Source of the DNA: an uncultured Prevotellaceae bacterium
GTDB taxonomy: Bacteria; Bacteroidota; Bacteroidia; Bacteroidales; Bacteroidaceae
Direction: 5' to 3'
NCBI GenBank assembly: GCA_900318775.1
Contig: ONLY01000012.1
Location: forward strand, 1 to 62,423
DNA: 62,423 bases
Below are positions 26,181 to 35,595 of this stretch, piece after piece; position 1 is the stretch's first letter, and every line of letters begins with the position of its first letter. The notes under the pieces were generated by a model. That model did not search any database, was not told the DNA's origin, and was given only the letters and a program-made list of their open reading frames with translations. A program made the position numbers and the translations under genes.

Positions 26181-28400
26181 TTATCGTGACACATGCTTGA
26201 CCCCTTTGACTGTCGTGATTTTCTTAATGAGCAGAGTGAGCTGGTTCTGATCATCAATCATTACAGTAAGCGTACCAGAGAAAAGCCCGTCTTCCGAAGA
26301 TTGTATGCTGATGGCACGCAACATGACATTTTTCTCCTTATTAATGATAGAAGTGATATTGTTGACGATTCCGATGTCGTCATGTCCCACCACATGAAGG
26401 GTCACCGGGTATTGCTTGGAGCCTTTGCCTGCCCAACGTGCACGGAGCACACGATAACTCATACGTTCCTTCAGAAGGGCAGCATTAGGGCAGTCGGTGC
26501 GATGCACTTTGATTCCGCGATTCACAGTAACAAAACCAAACACATCATCGCCATAGATCGGATTACAGCATTTAGCAAGACTGTATTCCACACCTTTCAA
26601 ATTGTTATCCAGCACCAACACGTCGGCATTGCCTTGAGCATGGTCATCCTGCACATTTGCCACATAGCCATCAGCACTCCGTTGCTCAGTAGAGAATGCA
26701 TTAGGATTGGCATCACGTTCCTGCAAAGCAACATATTGCTCTATCACGGTATTCACATCCAGCACATCTTCTGCAATAGCCTTGTAAAACTCGGTCACAT
26801 GCTTGTAGCCCATTCGTTTGAGCAGACGCATCATGGTTGACTCGTCCGGCTCAATCTTCTTATTCTTAAACTTACGCTCCAGCGCTTCTTTCGCCAATGT
26901 CGAAACTTGCATCTCTTGCTCTGTCAGTGACTGCCGAATCTTGGCACGCGCTTTGGCGGTAACAGCGATATTGAGCCAATCACGTTTAGGCAACTGTTTG
27001 GGAGAGGTCAGAATCTCCACTTGATCACCACTTTGAAGTTTTGTACGGATATGCACATTCTTGCCGTTCACCTTACCACCCGTGCATCGGCATCCCACAG
27101 TAGTATGAATCTGAAAGGCAAAATCAAGCACAGTCGCTCCCTTAGGCAACTTGAACAAGTCACCTTTGGGCGTGAACACAAACACTTCATCGCTGTAGAG
27201 GTCAACCTTGAAACGGTCCACCAGCTGCTCATCGCTATCAGCATGATTCTCCAAAGCTGAACGTATGTCCTTCAGCCAGTCTTCCAACTTGCTGCCGCTA
27301 TCTTTCACTCCTTTATAACGCCAATGAGCAGCCAAACCACGCTCTGCAATCTCATCCATCCGTTCTGTACGAATCTGTATCTCCACCCATTTTCCCTCAG
27401 GCCCCATCACGGTGATGTGCAACGACTCATAACCGTTGGATTTCGGCACAGACAGCCAGTCCCTCAAACGTTTGGGGTTAGGGCGATACATATCTGTGAC
27501 GATGCTGAACACCTGCCAACAGTCCTGCTTCTCTCGTTCTGGCGCAGAATCAAGAATCACACGAATGGCAAACAGGTCATAGATTCCCTCAAACTTGCAT
27601 TTCTGTTTCTTCATCTTCTGCCAGATGGAGTGAATAGACTTAGTTCTTCCTTTTATGTGAAACTTCAGACCTGCAGCAGTCAACTTCTCTTCTATTGGCC
27701 CTATGAAATTTGCAATATAGAGGTCACGAGCCGCACGTGTAGCATTCAGTTTCTCCTTTATCATATAATAGACATCAGGCTCCAGATATTTCAGCGACAA
27801 ATCCTCCAACTCGCGTTTAATCAGATACAGACCCAATTTATGCGCCAAGGGAGCATAAAGCCGTGCAGCCTCTGTAGCCACACGAGTCCGTTCCTCAAGC
27901 TCTCCTTTGTCCTTAATCTGCCGCATTAGATTCACGCGATCAGCTATAATGATAAGAATGACTCGCATGTCCTCAGCAAACGACAGCAACAAATCACGGA
28001 AATTCTCTGTTTCTATCGAAGGCTTTTTGGCATACAATTCATTCACACGCAAAATACCATGAATAATGTGGGCAACATCATCACCAAATTCTTGGCTGAC
28101 AAAAGTCTCGTCCACAACACCCGCTGCCACACAGTCATGCAACATGATGCTTACAATCGATGCACGATTCAAGCCTATTTCTTCCGCCGTTATGACAGCC
28201 GTCTGAAGGTCAAAAAGCACCGGATTCAAGCCAAACTTGTCACGGCATAATCCACCAGACTCTACTGTGCGCAGCAGAATCTCCTTGATTTTGCGGAAAT
28301 CGTCAGGATTCAACACTTCCGCCACCAAAGTCTGCAACTTCTTAACTGTCAACAGCAATTCTTCCCGTTCTTCCGCTAATAATCTTTCTTGTCCATCCAT
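26181..28400 (-). CDS. RelA/SpoT-family (p)ppGpp synthetase with degenerate HD domain
   Basis: 739 residues. It makes the stringent-response alarmone. Order: N-terminal HD-like region (about 50-190), synthetase domain (about 240-370; GRTKSIHSIWQKMKK, YDLFAIRVIL, NGYESLHITVMGPEGKWVEIQIRT), TGS domain (about 405-470; VFVFTPKGDLFKLPKGATVL), and a C-terminal ACT domain. In the HD region only HD at residues 88-89 remains; the earlier histidine (HP motif) and the ED pair after HD are replaced (HDCVAA). Hydrolase activity is therefore unlikely, and a RelA-type role fits better. ATG 28400 is preferred to 28451, whose extra 17 residues look non-native. Confidence 0.9.
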   Translation of the reverse strand: MDGQERLLAEEREELLLTVKKLQTLVAEVLNPDDFRKIKEILLRTVESGGLCRDKFGLNPVLFDLQTAVITAEEIGLNRASIVSIMLHDCVAAGVVDETFVSQEFGDDVAHIIHGILRVNELYAKKPSIETENFRDLLLSFAEDMRVILIIIADRVNLMRQIKDKGELEERTRVATEAARLYAPLAHKLGLYLIKRELEDLSLKYLEPDVYYMIKEKLNATRAARDLYIANFIGPIEEKLTAAGLKFHIKGRTKSIHSIWQKMKKQKCKFEGIYDLFAIRVILDSAPEREKQDCWQVFSIVTDMYRPNPKRLRDWLSVPKSNGYESLHITVMGPEGKWVEIQIRTERMDEIAERGLAAHWRYKGVKDSGSKLEDWLKDIRSALENHADSDEQLVDRFKVDLYSDEVFVFTPKGDLFKLPKGATVLDFAFQIHTTVGCRCTGGKVNGKNVHIRTKLQSGDQVEILTSPKQLPKRDWLNIAVTAKARAKIRQSLTEQEMQVSTLAKEALERKFKNKKIEPDESTMMRLLKRMGYKHVTEFYKAIAEDVLDVNTVIEQYVALQERDANPNAFSTEQRSADGYVANVQDDHAQGNADVLVLDNNLKGVEYSLAKCCNPIYGDDVFGFVTVNRGIKVHRTDCPNAALLKERMSYRVLRARWAGKGSKQYPVTLHVVGHDDIGIVNNITSIINKEKNVMLRAISIQSSEDGLFSGTLTVMIDDQNQLTLLIKKITTVKGVKHVSR

Positions 28401-28559
28401 CTCTGTTCCCTTTCTTTTGATTGGTGGTTCTATAATGCATTTGCCATGCAAAGGTACAGAAAAACAGCGATAACCACATCGTCATAGGCCAAGAAATGCA
28501 AGATTCCTTAACGACACACATCCGAATTGACACACATTCCACAAAAAGCAAGAACAGAA

Positions 28560-28592
28560 TTTGGTACGTTAGTGAAAAAAGCACTACCTTTG
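28560..28592 (+). promoter_or_regulatory. Predicted promoter of uxaC
   Basis: TTTG (28560-28563), a 21-nt spacer and TACCTTTG (28585-28592). The ATG at 28628 lies 35 nt downstream. A minus-strand TACCTTTG (28456-28449) in the same gap may serve the RelA/SpoT gene. Confidence 0.75.
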
Positions 28593-28627
28593 TCTACATA
28601 TAAATTGACACTAAAACTATTATCATT

Positions 28628-30046
28628 ATGAAACCTTTCATGGACGAGAACTTCTTGCTACAAAGCGAAACAGCCAAGAAGCTCTATCACGAACATGCGG
28701 CAAAAATGCCTATCATCGACTACCATTGCCATCTGGTGCCACAGATGGTAGCGGAGAACAAGCGCTTTGAATCCATCACACAGATTTGGCTGGGTGGCGA
28801 CCACTATAAATGGAGAGCCATGCGTTCCAATGGCGTCGATGAGCGTTTCTGCACCGGCAAAGACACATCAGACTGGGAAAAGTTTGAAAAGTGGGCCGAG
28901 ACCGTTCCATACACATTCCGCAACCCTTTATATCACTGGACACACCTGGAGCTGAAGACAGCATTTGGCATCAACAAAATACTGAACCCAGAGAATGCAC
29001 GCGAGATTTTCGACGAATGCAACGAACAGATCAAGAACGATCCAAAATTTACGCCACGAGGTTTGATGAAACACTACAACGTGAAAACCGTTTGCACGAC
29101 CGATGACCCTGTGGATTCATTAGAGTATCATAAGCAGGTGGCAGCAGACCCAACAATGGAGACGAAAATGTTGCCTGCATGGCGTCCAGACAAGGCGATG
29201 GCTGTGGAAGTTCCTGCAAACTTCAAGGCTTATGTAGACAAGCTTTCCGAGGTGAGCGGCAAGAGCATCAACAACTTCAACGATTACATCGACGCCCTTC
29301 AGGCACGCCACGATTTCTTTGCCTCTATGGGCTGCAAACTGAGCGACCACGGCATAGAGGAGTTCTATGCTGAAGACTATACGGACGCTGAAATCAAAGC
29401 CATTTTTGAGAAGGTCTATGCTGGCAAGGAACTCACCCAAGAAGAAGTGCTGAAGTTCAAATCAGCGATGATGTACATCTTTGCCGTTCAAGATGCTGAA
29501 GCAGGTTGGGCACAGCAATTCCACTATGGTGCCATCCGCGACAACAACTCCAAGATGTTCAGACAACTAGGGCCAGACACGGGCTTCGATTCTATTGGCG
29601 AGTTCAACACCGCCAAGAAATGTTCGAAATTCCTCGACCGCTTGAACGCAGAAGGCAAATTGGCAAAAACAATCCTCTATAACCTCAACCCATGCGCCAA
29701 TGAGGTTTTAGCCACGATGCTAGGCAACTTCCAAGATGGCTCTTGCCCAGGAAAGATTCAATGGGGTTCTGGCTGGTGGTTCCTGGACCAAAAAGATGGC
29801 ATGACCAAGCAGATGAACGCACTTTCACTTCTTGGCTTGCTAAGCCGTTTTGTGGGTATGTTGACCGATTCACGCTCATTCCTATCCTACCCTCGTCACG
29901 AGTACTTCCGCCGCATCCTCTGCAACCTCGTTGCCACCGACATCGAGAATGGCGAAGTACCATACATTGGCTACGAAGCAGCACGTGTCAACCAAATGAT
30001 TGAGGATATTTCCTACAACAATGCCAAGAATTATTTTCAGTTTTGA
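28628..30046 (+). CDS. uxaC: Glucuronate/galacturonate isomerase
   Basis: 472 residues. It interconverts D-glucuronate and fructuronate, or D-galacturonate and tagaturonate, as the first step of uronate breakdown. It belongs to the amidohydrolase-like superfamily; the metal-site motif IDYHCHLVPQ is near residue 32. Other conserved segments are TTDDPVDSLEYHK, GCKLSDHG and GMLTDSRSFLSYPRHEYFRR. It is the entry step to the pathway finished by kdgK and eda at 11.9-13.6 kb, though it is separately transcribed. Confidence 0.95.
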   Translation: MKPFMDENFLLQSETAKKLYHEHAAKMPIIDYHCHLVPQMVAENKRFESITQIWLGGDHYKWRAMRSNGVDERFCTGKDTSDWEKFEKWAETVPYTFRNPLYHWTHLELKTAFGINKILNPENAREIFDECNEQIKNDPKFTPRGLMKHYNVKTVCTTDDPVDSLEYHKQVAADPTMETKMLPAWRPDKAMAVEVPANFKAYVDKLSEVSGKSINNFNDYIDALQARHDFFASMGCKLSDHGIEEFYAEDYTDAEIKAIFEKVYAGKELTQEEVLKFKSAMMYIFAVQDAEAGWAQQFHYGAIRDNNSKMFRQLGPDTGFDSIGEFNTAKKCSKFLDRLNAEGKLAKTILYNLNPCANEVLATMLGNFQDGSCPGKIQWGSGWWFLDQKDGMTKQMNALSLLGLLSRFVGMLTDSRSFLSYPRHEYFRRILCNLVATDIENGEVPYIGYEAARVNQMIEDISYNNAKNYFQF

Positions 30047-30055
30047 TCAGCCCAT

Positions 30056-30799
30056 GTGCTGAGCATTTTTCAACACCAGACCTTGGCAACACCAGACTTT
30101 CATTTTAAACAATTCACCATCCGTCACGACCGTTCATCCATGAAGGTCGGAACGGATGGTGTATTGTTAGGAGCATGGGCCTGTCCACATACAGAGCAGC
30201 CTTTGCCGATGAAATGTCTCGACATCGGCACGGGAACCGGGCTTATCGCCTTGATGCTGGCACAGAGATTTCCGACTGCAAGCATCACAGGAATTGACAT
30301 CGACGACGCATCCATTGAACAGGCAAAAGAGAACGTTGAGGCGTCTCCTTTCAAAGAGCAAATTCTTATCAAAAAGCTGGATTTTAATATAATAAATTTA
30401 CACTCAAATAAATATGAGCTAATCGTATCTAATCCACCATTTTATAAAGAAGAAACACTTGGAGGAAAGCAAGCAAGAGATGCTGCGCGGCACACCACAA
30501 GCCTCCCTTTTAACACGCTCGTAGAAAACGCCTCCAAGATGCTATCAGAAAACGGGGTCTTCTCCGTCATTATTCCATATGCTGAAGCGCCATCATTTAT
30601 CAGCATATGCGCTTTCAACAAACTTTACTTGCACCGACGTCTGGATGTACGTTCAAGTGAGCGGAAGCCATTCAAACGGACATTGCTGGAATTCGGCAAG
30701 ACCCTCTTTCCCGCCCAAACTGACACACTCACCTTGCAAGACACACATAATAGTCGCACCGCTGAATACGCCCAGCTCACCGGTGCATTCTACATCTAA
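30056..30799 (+). CDS. tRNA1(Val) A37 N6-methyltransferase-like protein (TrmN6 family)
   Basis: 247 residues. It is a SAM-dependent methyltransferase of the YfiC/TrmN6 type, which methylates A37 of tRNA. The N-terminus has FHFKQFTIRHDRSSMKVGTDGV, typical of the family. Motif I is DIGTGTGLIALMLAQR near residue 58, and the adenine-methylase motif is VSNPPFY near 123. The reading frame starts with GTG at 30056, 9 nt after the uxaC stop; no ATG in this frame lies before the conserved segment. The substrate is assigned by family resemblance. Confidence 0.82.
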   Translation: MLSIFQHQTLATPDFHFKQFTIRHDRSSMKVGTDGVLLGAWACPHTEQPLPMKCLDIGTGTGLIALMLAQRFPTASITGIDIDDASIEQAKENVEASPFKEQILIKKLDFNIINLHSNKYELIVSNPPFYKEETLGGKQARDAARHTTSLPFNTLVENASKMLSENGVFSVIIPYAEAPSFISICAFNKLYLHRRLDVRSSERKPFKRTLLEFGKTLFPAQTDTLTLQDTHNSRTAEYAQLTGAFYI

Positions 30800-30810
30800 A
30801 AACGGAACAA

Positions 30811-31371
30811 ATGAATTATCAAGCCATCATCAATAAATACTACCAGGAAGATAATGAATTAAAACATATTCTCATGGTGCATAGCCGCTGCGTAGCCGAC
30901 AAAGCGCTCGCCATTGTGGACCAGCACCCCGAACTAAAAGCAAACCGCCAATTTGTAGAAGAAGCCGCCATGCTGCATGACATCGGAATATTCCGTTGCG
31001 ACGCTGCCGGCATCCAATGCTTTGGCACAGAGCCATACATCTGTCATGGCACTCTTGGAGCAGAATTATTGCGCGCTGAAGGATGGCCCAAGCACGCACG
31101 AGTATGTGAACGCCACACGGGTGCAGGAATTTCGCTACAAGAAATTGAGACTCAGCATCTTCCGATTCCGCACAAGGACCTTATCCCTGAAACCATCGAA
31201 GAACAAATCATATGTTATGCTGACAAGTTTTTTTCAAAGACAAAACTCACAAGCGAAAAGACACTCGAGCAAGCTATCCGCTCTTTAGCTAAATTTGGAG
31301 ACGAGGGCGTGAAGCGCTTTGTCCACTGGGCTGAGATATTCGAGACCGTCCCTTCTGCAATTTCGTTGTAA
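30811..31371 (+). CDS. HD-domain phosphohydrolase
   Basis: 186 residues. The metal ligands of an HD domain are visible: His in HILMVHSRCVADKA, His-Asp in AAMLHDIGIF near residue 54, a His in the GWPKHARVCERHTG region, and Asp in ICYADKFFSKTK. It probably hydrolyses a phosphorylated small molecule or nucleotide; the substrate is unknown. It is 11 nt after the TrmN6-type gene, and the stop codon lies inside the first unit of the 23-bp array. Confidence 0.85.
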   Translation: MNYQAIINKYYQEDNELKHILMVHSRCVADKALAIVDQHPELKANRQFVEEAAMLHDIGIFRCDAAGIQCFGTEPYICHGTLGAELLRAEGWPKHARVCERHTGAGISLQEIETQHLPIPHKDLIPETIEEQIICYADKFFSKTKLTSEKTLEQAIRSLAKFGDEGVKRFVHWAEIFETVPSAISL

Positions 31372-31550
31372 CAGAAGTTACAGACCCTGTGTTACAAATG
31401 TAACAGGCCGCATGTTACAAATGTTACACAAGGCGTGTTACAAATGAAATAACAAGCAGCACGCAAATGTCCTATCGAGCGCTCTACAAACGTTATAACA
31501 AGTGCACCGCAAACGTTCCGTTTAAAGAGGGAGAAATGTTCGACAATAAA
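31367..31550 (+). repeat. Eight-unit array of 23-bp repeats upstream of lptD
   Basis: Starting at 31367, eight consecutive 23-bp units follow (31367, 31390, 31413, 31436, 31459, 31482, 31505, 31528). Units 2 and 3 begin TGTTACAAATGTAACA and TGTTACAAATGTTACA, both palindromic. Unit 1 is TGTAACAGAAGTTACA. Later units are degenerate but keep CAAATGT or CAAACGTT in phase. The array ends 21 nt before the lptD promoter -33 box. It resembles tandem binding sites for a dimeric protein, and it fills the gap between the HD gene and lptD. Confidence 0.85.
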
Positions 31551-31571
31551 CGTTAAAACATAGGGTTTTAC

Positions 31572-31602
31572 TTTGCATTGTGCGCACTTATTCGTACCTT
31601 TG
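31572..31602 (+). promoter_or_regulatory. Predicted promoter of lptD
   Basis: TTTG (31572-31575), a 19-nt spacer and TACCTTTG (31595-31602) match the Bacteroidota consensus exactly. The ATG at 31613 is only 10 nt past the -7 box, so the mRNA should have a very short leader or none. Confidence 0.85.
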
Positions 31603-31612
31603 CACTCGTTTT

Positions 31613-34465
31613 ATGAGAAGACAAAGGTTCATTGCGTCATTGCTGGTACTTATCATGGTGCTATCCATGACAGCTTTCAACACACCATTGGCCGACACAT
31701 CATTCAGGAATGTCGGCCATAATGATGTTGACACCATTGACACAGCCCAGCTTTCAGAGTCGGACTCACTTCTTCAGAACCTTGACTCCATCAAAGCGCT
31801 ATTCGACCGCGAGCACGGAATTGCACAAAAATCAAATACATCGAGAGCCACCCAATGGAACGACTCTATCGCTGCTGTCGAAGACTCAATTCAGAAATCC
31901 AAGAAAAAAAGCGCGCTGGATGCCCCCGTCGCCTACGAAGCAAAAGACTCCATGACTTTCTTCATGGACACACGGAACGCGTTTCTCTATGGCGATGCTG
32001 ATGTAAAGTATCAGCAGATAGACCTCAAATCAGAGAACATCAAGATGAACATGGACAGCTCCATTGTCTATGCAGTCGGTGCTCTCGACTCTGTGGGCAA
32101 GAAATTTGGCACCCCTATTTTCAAAGACGGAGGAGATGAATACAAGATGGAGGAGATGTCCTATAACTTCAAGACGAAGAAGGGTTACATCACCAATATC
32201 TACACAGCTCAGCAGGACGGCTTCCTCACGTCAGAAGAAGCAAAGAAGGGCGATGACGGTGCATACTATATGCGCGGTGGCACATACACCACTTGCGACG
32301 AAGAACATCCGCACTTCTATATCCGCATGGCAAGAGCCAAAGTGCGCCCAGGAAAGAATGTATTCTCAGGTCCCGCATGGCTGGTGGTAGAAGACGTGCC
32401 CCTTCCTTTTGCCATTCCATTCGCATTCTTCCCCATCACAGACAGCTACTCCAGCGGCATCATCATGCCAACATACGGCGACGAATCCACACGTGGTTTC
32501 TATTTGCGTGACGGTGGCTACTACTTTGCCATTAGCGACTGCATGGACATGAAGCTCACTGGCGAAATCTTCACGAAAGGCTCATGGGGTGTTGGCGCGC
32601 AGACTACTTACAAGCGCCGTTACAAGTATAGTGGCAACTTCTATTTCAACTACCAGGTGACAAAAGAGGGCGAGAAGAACTTGCCAGACTACTCGGTAGC
32701 CAAAAACTTCAAAGTGCAATGGAGCCACCACACCGATCCAAAGGCATCACCCAACAGTTCCTTCTCCGCCAGTGTGAACTTTGCCACCCAATCATATGAG
32801 AAGAACAACCTCACATCGCTTTACAACCCGACATCATATTCACAAAGCACACGTACATCTTCTGTCAGCTATTCACATAGTTTCCCCAAGATGGGCCTGT
32901 CATTGTCGAGCTCTTTCAATATCTCGCAGAATATGCGCGACTCAACCATTGCGCTCACAATGCCGACTCTCTCCATTTCCTTGTCCCGTTTCTACCCTTT
33001 CAAGAGAAAGCACGCCGCAGGCAAGGAGCGCTGGTATGAGAAAATCAGCTTGAACTACACGGGCAACTTCTCCAACTCAATCACGACAAAAGAAGACAAG
33101 CTGATGCACTCTTCGCTGGTCAAGGACTGGCGAAACGGAATGAAGCATTCCATTCCTATCTCTGCCTCTTTCAACTTGCTGAAATACATCAATGTCACAC
33201 CATCTCTGAACTACACCGAACGCTGGTACACCAACAAAGTCGTACAGACGTGGAACACTGAGAAGCAGACAGTCATGCGCGACACCATCTATGGTTTCAA
33301 CCGCGTGTTCGACTACAACCTCTCACTCTCAGCCAACACGAAGCTCTATGGCATGTACAAGCCTAATCCCAAAGTATTTGGTAAAAAGCTGGCTATGGTG
33401 CGCCATGTGTTTACACCTTCTGTCAGCTACAGCTATGCGCCCGACTTTGGCGACGCGAAATGGGGCTATTGGAAAACTTACACTAAGACAGATGAAGAAG
33501 GCAACGTGTCTCTGGTCTCCTATTCTCCTTATGAAGGTTCTCTCTACGGCCAGCCATCAGCAGGAAAGACAGGTTCAATCAGCATGGACATCTCCAACAA
33601 CATTGAGGCAAAAATCCGCAACAAAGAAGACAGCCTCAAGAAAATCAGCATCATCGACGAGCTTGGAGCTTCGCTTTCCTACAATATGGCCGCAAAACGG
33701 CAGCCTTGGTCCAACTTATCTACTCGCCTGCGTTTGAAGTGGGGAAAAGCAACCTTCAATATGAATGCCGTATTCCACACTTATGCCTATGAGTTTGACG
33801 AGAAAGGAAATGTGGTAGTGGGCAATCGCACAGAATGGTCCTATGGTCGCTTCGGACGCTTCCAGGGTATGTCAAAAAATATCTCATACACCTTCAACAA
33901 CCAGACCTTCAGACTACTCCGCAAGAAGATTCGCAAACTTTTTGGTCATGACGATGAAGAAGAGGAAACAGAAATCACATCGCCAACAGAATCTGCAGAC
34001 GACGATTTGGAGACCAATATTGACGACCCAAACAACACGAAGGGGAAAAAGTCAAGCGAAGACACAGGGCTTGACGACGATGGCTACATGAAGTTCAGCA
34101 TGCCTTGGGCGCTATCTATATCTTATGGCATCACCATGGCAGAAGACCGAACTCGAGACATCAACGTCAAGACCATGCGATACCCCTACTCGTTCACACA
34201 AAACCTGAATTTTTCAGGCAACTTGAAACTTTCCAGCAACTGGAACTGCAACTTTGCGTCAGGCTGGGATTTCACAAACCACGAGATATCACTCACCACC
34301 GTGAACATCTCCCGAGACATGCATTGTTTCAATATCTCATGCGGACTTGTATTCGGTCTCTACACCAGTTATCACATCTCTCTGCGCGCCAACGCCAGCA
34401 CGCTGACAGACGCGCTCAAATACGACAAGAAATCAAGTTATTCCAGCTCCATCCAATGGTATTAA
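31613..34465 (+). CDS. lptD: LptD-like outer membrane LPS assembly protein
   Basis: 950 residues. The final component of the lipopolysaccharide export machine, inserting LPS into the outer leaflet. It has a signal peptide (RRQRFIASLLVLIMVLSMTAF), a low-complexity Ser/Asp segment, and a periplasmic OstA/jellyroll part (residues about 115-250). A large beta-barrel follows, with many alternating aromatic strands. The barrel has an acidic, disordered insert near residues 780-830 (DDEEEETEITSPTES). It ends with an aromatic-ending strand (SSSIQWY). ATG 31613 is chosen because the promoter lies inside the upstream part of the frame. Very long relative to E. coli LptD, as usual in Bacteroidota. Confidence 0.88.
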   Translation: MRRQRFIASLLVLIMVLSMTAFNTPLADTSFRNVGHNDVDTIDTAQLSESDSLLQNLDSIKALFDREHGIAQKSNTSRATQWNDSIAAVEDSIQKSKKKSALDAPVAYEAKDSMTFFMDTRNAFLYGDADVKYQQIDLKSENIKMNMDSSIVYAVGALDSVGKKFGTPIFKDGGDEYKMEEMSYNFKTKKGYITNIYTAQQDGFLTSEEAKKGDDGAYYMRGGTYTTCDEEHPHFYIRMARAKVRPGKNVFSGPAWLVVEDVPLPFAIPFAFFPITDSYSSGIIMPTYGDESTRGFYLRDGGYYFAISDCMDMKLTGEIFTKGSWGVGAQTTYKRRYKYSGNFYFNYQVTKEGEKNLPDYSVAKNFKVQWSHHTDPKASPNSSFSASVNFATQSYEKNNLTSLYNPTSYSQSTRTSSVSYSHSFPKMGLSLSSSFNISQNMRDSTIALTMPTLSISLSRFYPFKRKHAAGKERWYEKISLNYTGNFSNSITTKEDKLMHSSLVKDWRNGMKHSIPISASFNLLKYINVTPSLNYTERWYTNKVVQTWNTEKQTVMRDTIYGFNRVFDYNLSLSANTKLYGMYKPNPKVFGKKLAMVRHVFTPSVSYSYAPDFGDAKWGYWKTYTKTDEEGNVSLVSYSPYEGSLYGQPSAGKTGSISMDISNNIEAKIRNKEDSLKKISIIDELGASLSYNMAAKRQPWSNLSTRLRLKWGKATFNMNAVFHTYAYEFDEKGNVVVGNRTEWSYGRFGRFQGMSKNISYTFNNQTFRLLRKKIRKLFGHDDEEEETEITSPTESADDDLETNIDDPNNTKGKKSSEDTGLDDDGYMKFSMPWALSISYGITMAEDRTRDINVKTMRYPYSFTQNLNFSGNLKLSSNWNCNFASGWDFTNHEISLTTVNISRDMHCFNISCGLVFGLYTSYHISLRANASTLTDALKYDKKSSYSSSIQWY

Positions 34466-34517
34466 ATCGCAGGAATACACATACCAATCGAAACTCGTAA
34501 AACTGTAAATCCACAAG

Positions 34518-34931
34518 ATGGCAAGAATACTCGCTATAGATTACGGACAAAAGCGCACGGGCATCGCTGTAACCGACACGCTGCAGATGATTGCCAACGG
34601 ACTAGCCACCGTCGAGACACGGGAACTGGAAAAGTTCATCATCGACTATCTAGCCAAAGAGGACGTGTCCACCATCGTTGTGGGCAAGCCCACCCAAATG
34701 AATGGAGAGAACAGCGAAAACATGAAGCGTATCGAGCCCTTCTTTAACAGACTGAAGAAACTCTTCCCTGATAAAGAAATCACTTATTATGACGAACGCT
34801 TCACTTCTGTGCTGGCACACCAGGCTATGCTTCAAAGCGGTATCAGCAAAAAAGCACGCCAAAACAAAGCCCTCGTTGATAAAATCAGCGCTACCATCAT
34901 TCTTGAAGACTATCTACAGAGCATAAGATAA
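34518..34931 (+). CDS. ruvX: RuvX/YqgF pre-16S rRNA nuclease
   Basis: 137 residues, an RNase H-like fold protein. ARILAIDYGQKRTGIAVTD carries the first catalytic aspartate, VVGKPTQMNG the central strand, TYYDERFTS the acidic glutamate, and KARQNKALVDKISATIILEDYL the C-terminal aspartate. The family processes the 5' end of 16S rRNA in E. coli; an older view holds it to be a Holliday-junction resolvase. It lies 52 nt after lptD and before def. Confidence 0.92.
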   Translation: MARILAIDYGQKRTGIAVTDTLQMIANGLATVETRELEKFIIDYLAKEDVSTIVVGKPTQMNGENSENMKRIEPFFNRLKKLFPDKEITYYDERFTSVLAHQAMLQSGISKKARQNKALVDKISATIILEDYLQSIR

Positions 34932-34978
34932 ATAAATTAATCGCTAATAAATAGCAAATTGTAAAAACATACATCATC

Positions 34979-35539
34979 ATGATACTTCCCATGTACATAT
35001 TCGGTCAGCCTGTGCTCCGCAAGACTGCTGAAGAAATTGACTTTAAGTCATACCCCAACCTAAAGGAACTTATCGACAACATGTTTGAGACTCTTAGCCG
35101 TTCAGAAGGTGTAGGGCTGGCAGCACCTCAAGTAGGTCTTCCCATCCGTCTCTTCATCATCGATTTGGATGTCATATCTGATGATGAGCCACAATACAAG
35201 GGTTATCTTCACACTTTCATCAATCCTGAAATTTTGGAAGTAAGCGAAGAAGAGGTATCCATGTCTGAAGGCTGCCTTTCCATTCCAGGCATCAACGAGA
35301 ATGTGAAACGTCCAGCCAAAGTGCTCGTCAACTATATCGACGAAAATGGAGAGGAGCAGGAACGTTGGCTTGAAGGTTTTGAGGCACGTGTGTTCCAACA
35401 TGAATATGATCATCTTGACGGCAAAATGTTCGTGGATCACCTTTCCCCTTTCCGCAAGCAGATGATTAAGTCCAAGCTCATCGCAATGACAAAAGGCAAG
35501 TTCTCTGCGCACTACAAGTGCAAGGCCAACAGGGGATAA
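34979..35539 (+). CDS. def: Peptide deformylase
   Basis: 186 residues. It removes the formyl group from nascent protein N-termini. All three metal-site motifs are present: GVGLAAPQVG near residue 43, EGCLS (Cys ligand) near 98, and HEYDHLDG (two His and catalytic Glu) near 141. Family length. It is 47 nt after ruvX. Confidence 0.96.
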   Translation: MILPMYIFGQPVLRKTAEEIDFKSYPNLKELIDNMFETLSRSEGVGLAAPQVGLPIRLFIIDLDVISDDEPQYKGYLHTFINPEILEVSEEEVSMSEGCLSIPGINENVKRPAKVLVNYIDENGEEQERWLEGFEARVFQHEYDHLDGKMFVDHLSPFRKQMIKSKLIAMTKGKFSAHYKCKANRG

Positions 35540-35595
35540 TCAAGAGTTTGTTAATCATTAATAGTTGACAATAGACAGCTGATCATTTTCAGCAG

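Noticed and set aside
31367..31550. CRISPR array reading of the 23-bp repeats
   Set aside because: The units are directly adjacent with no unique spacers of CRISPR length, and they diverge gradually.
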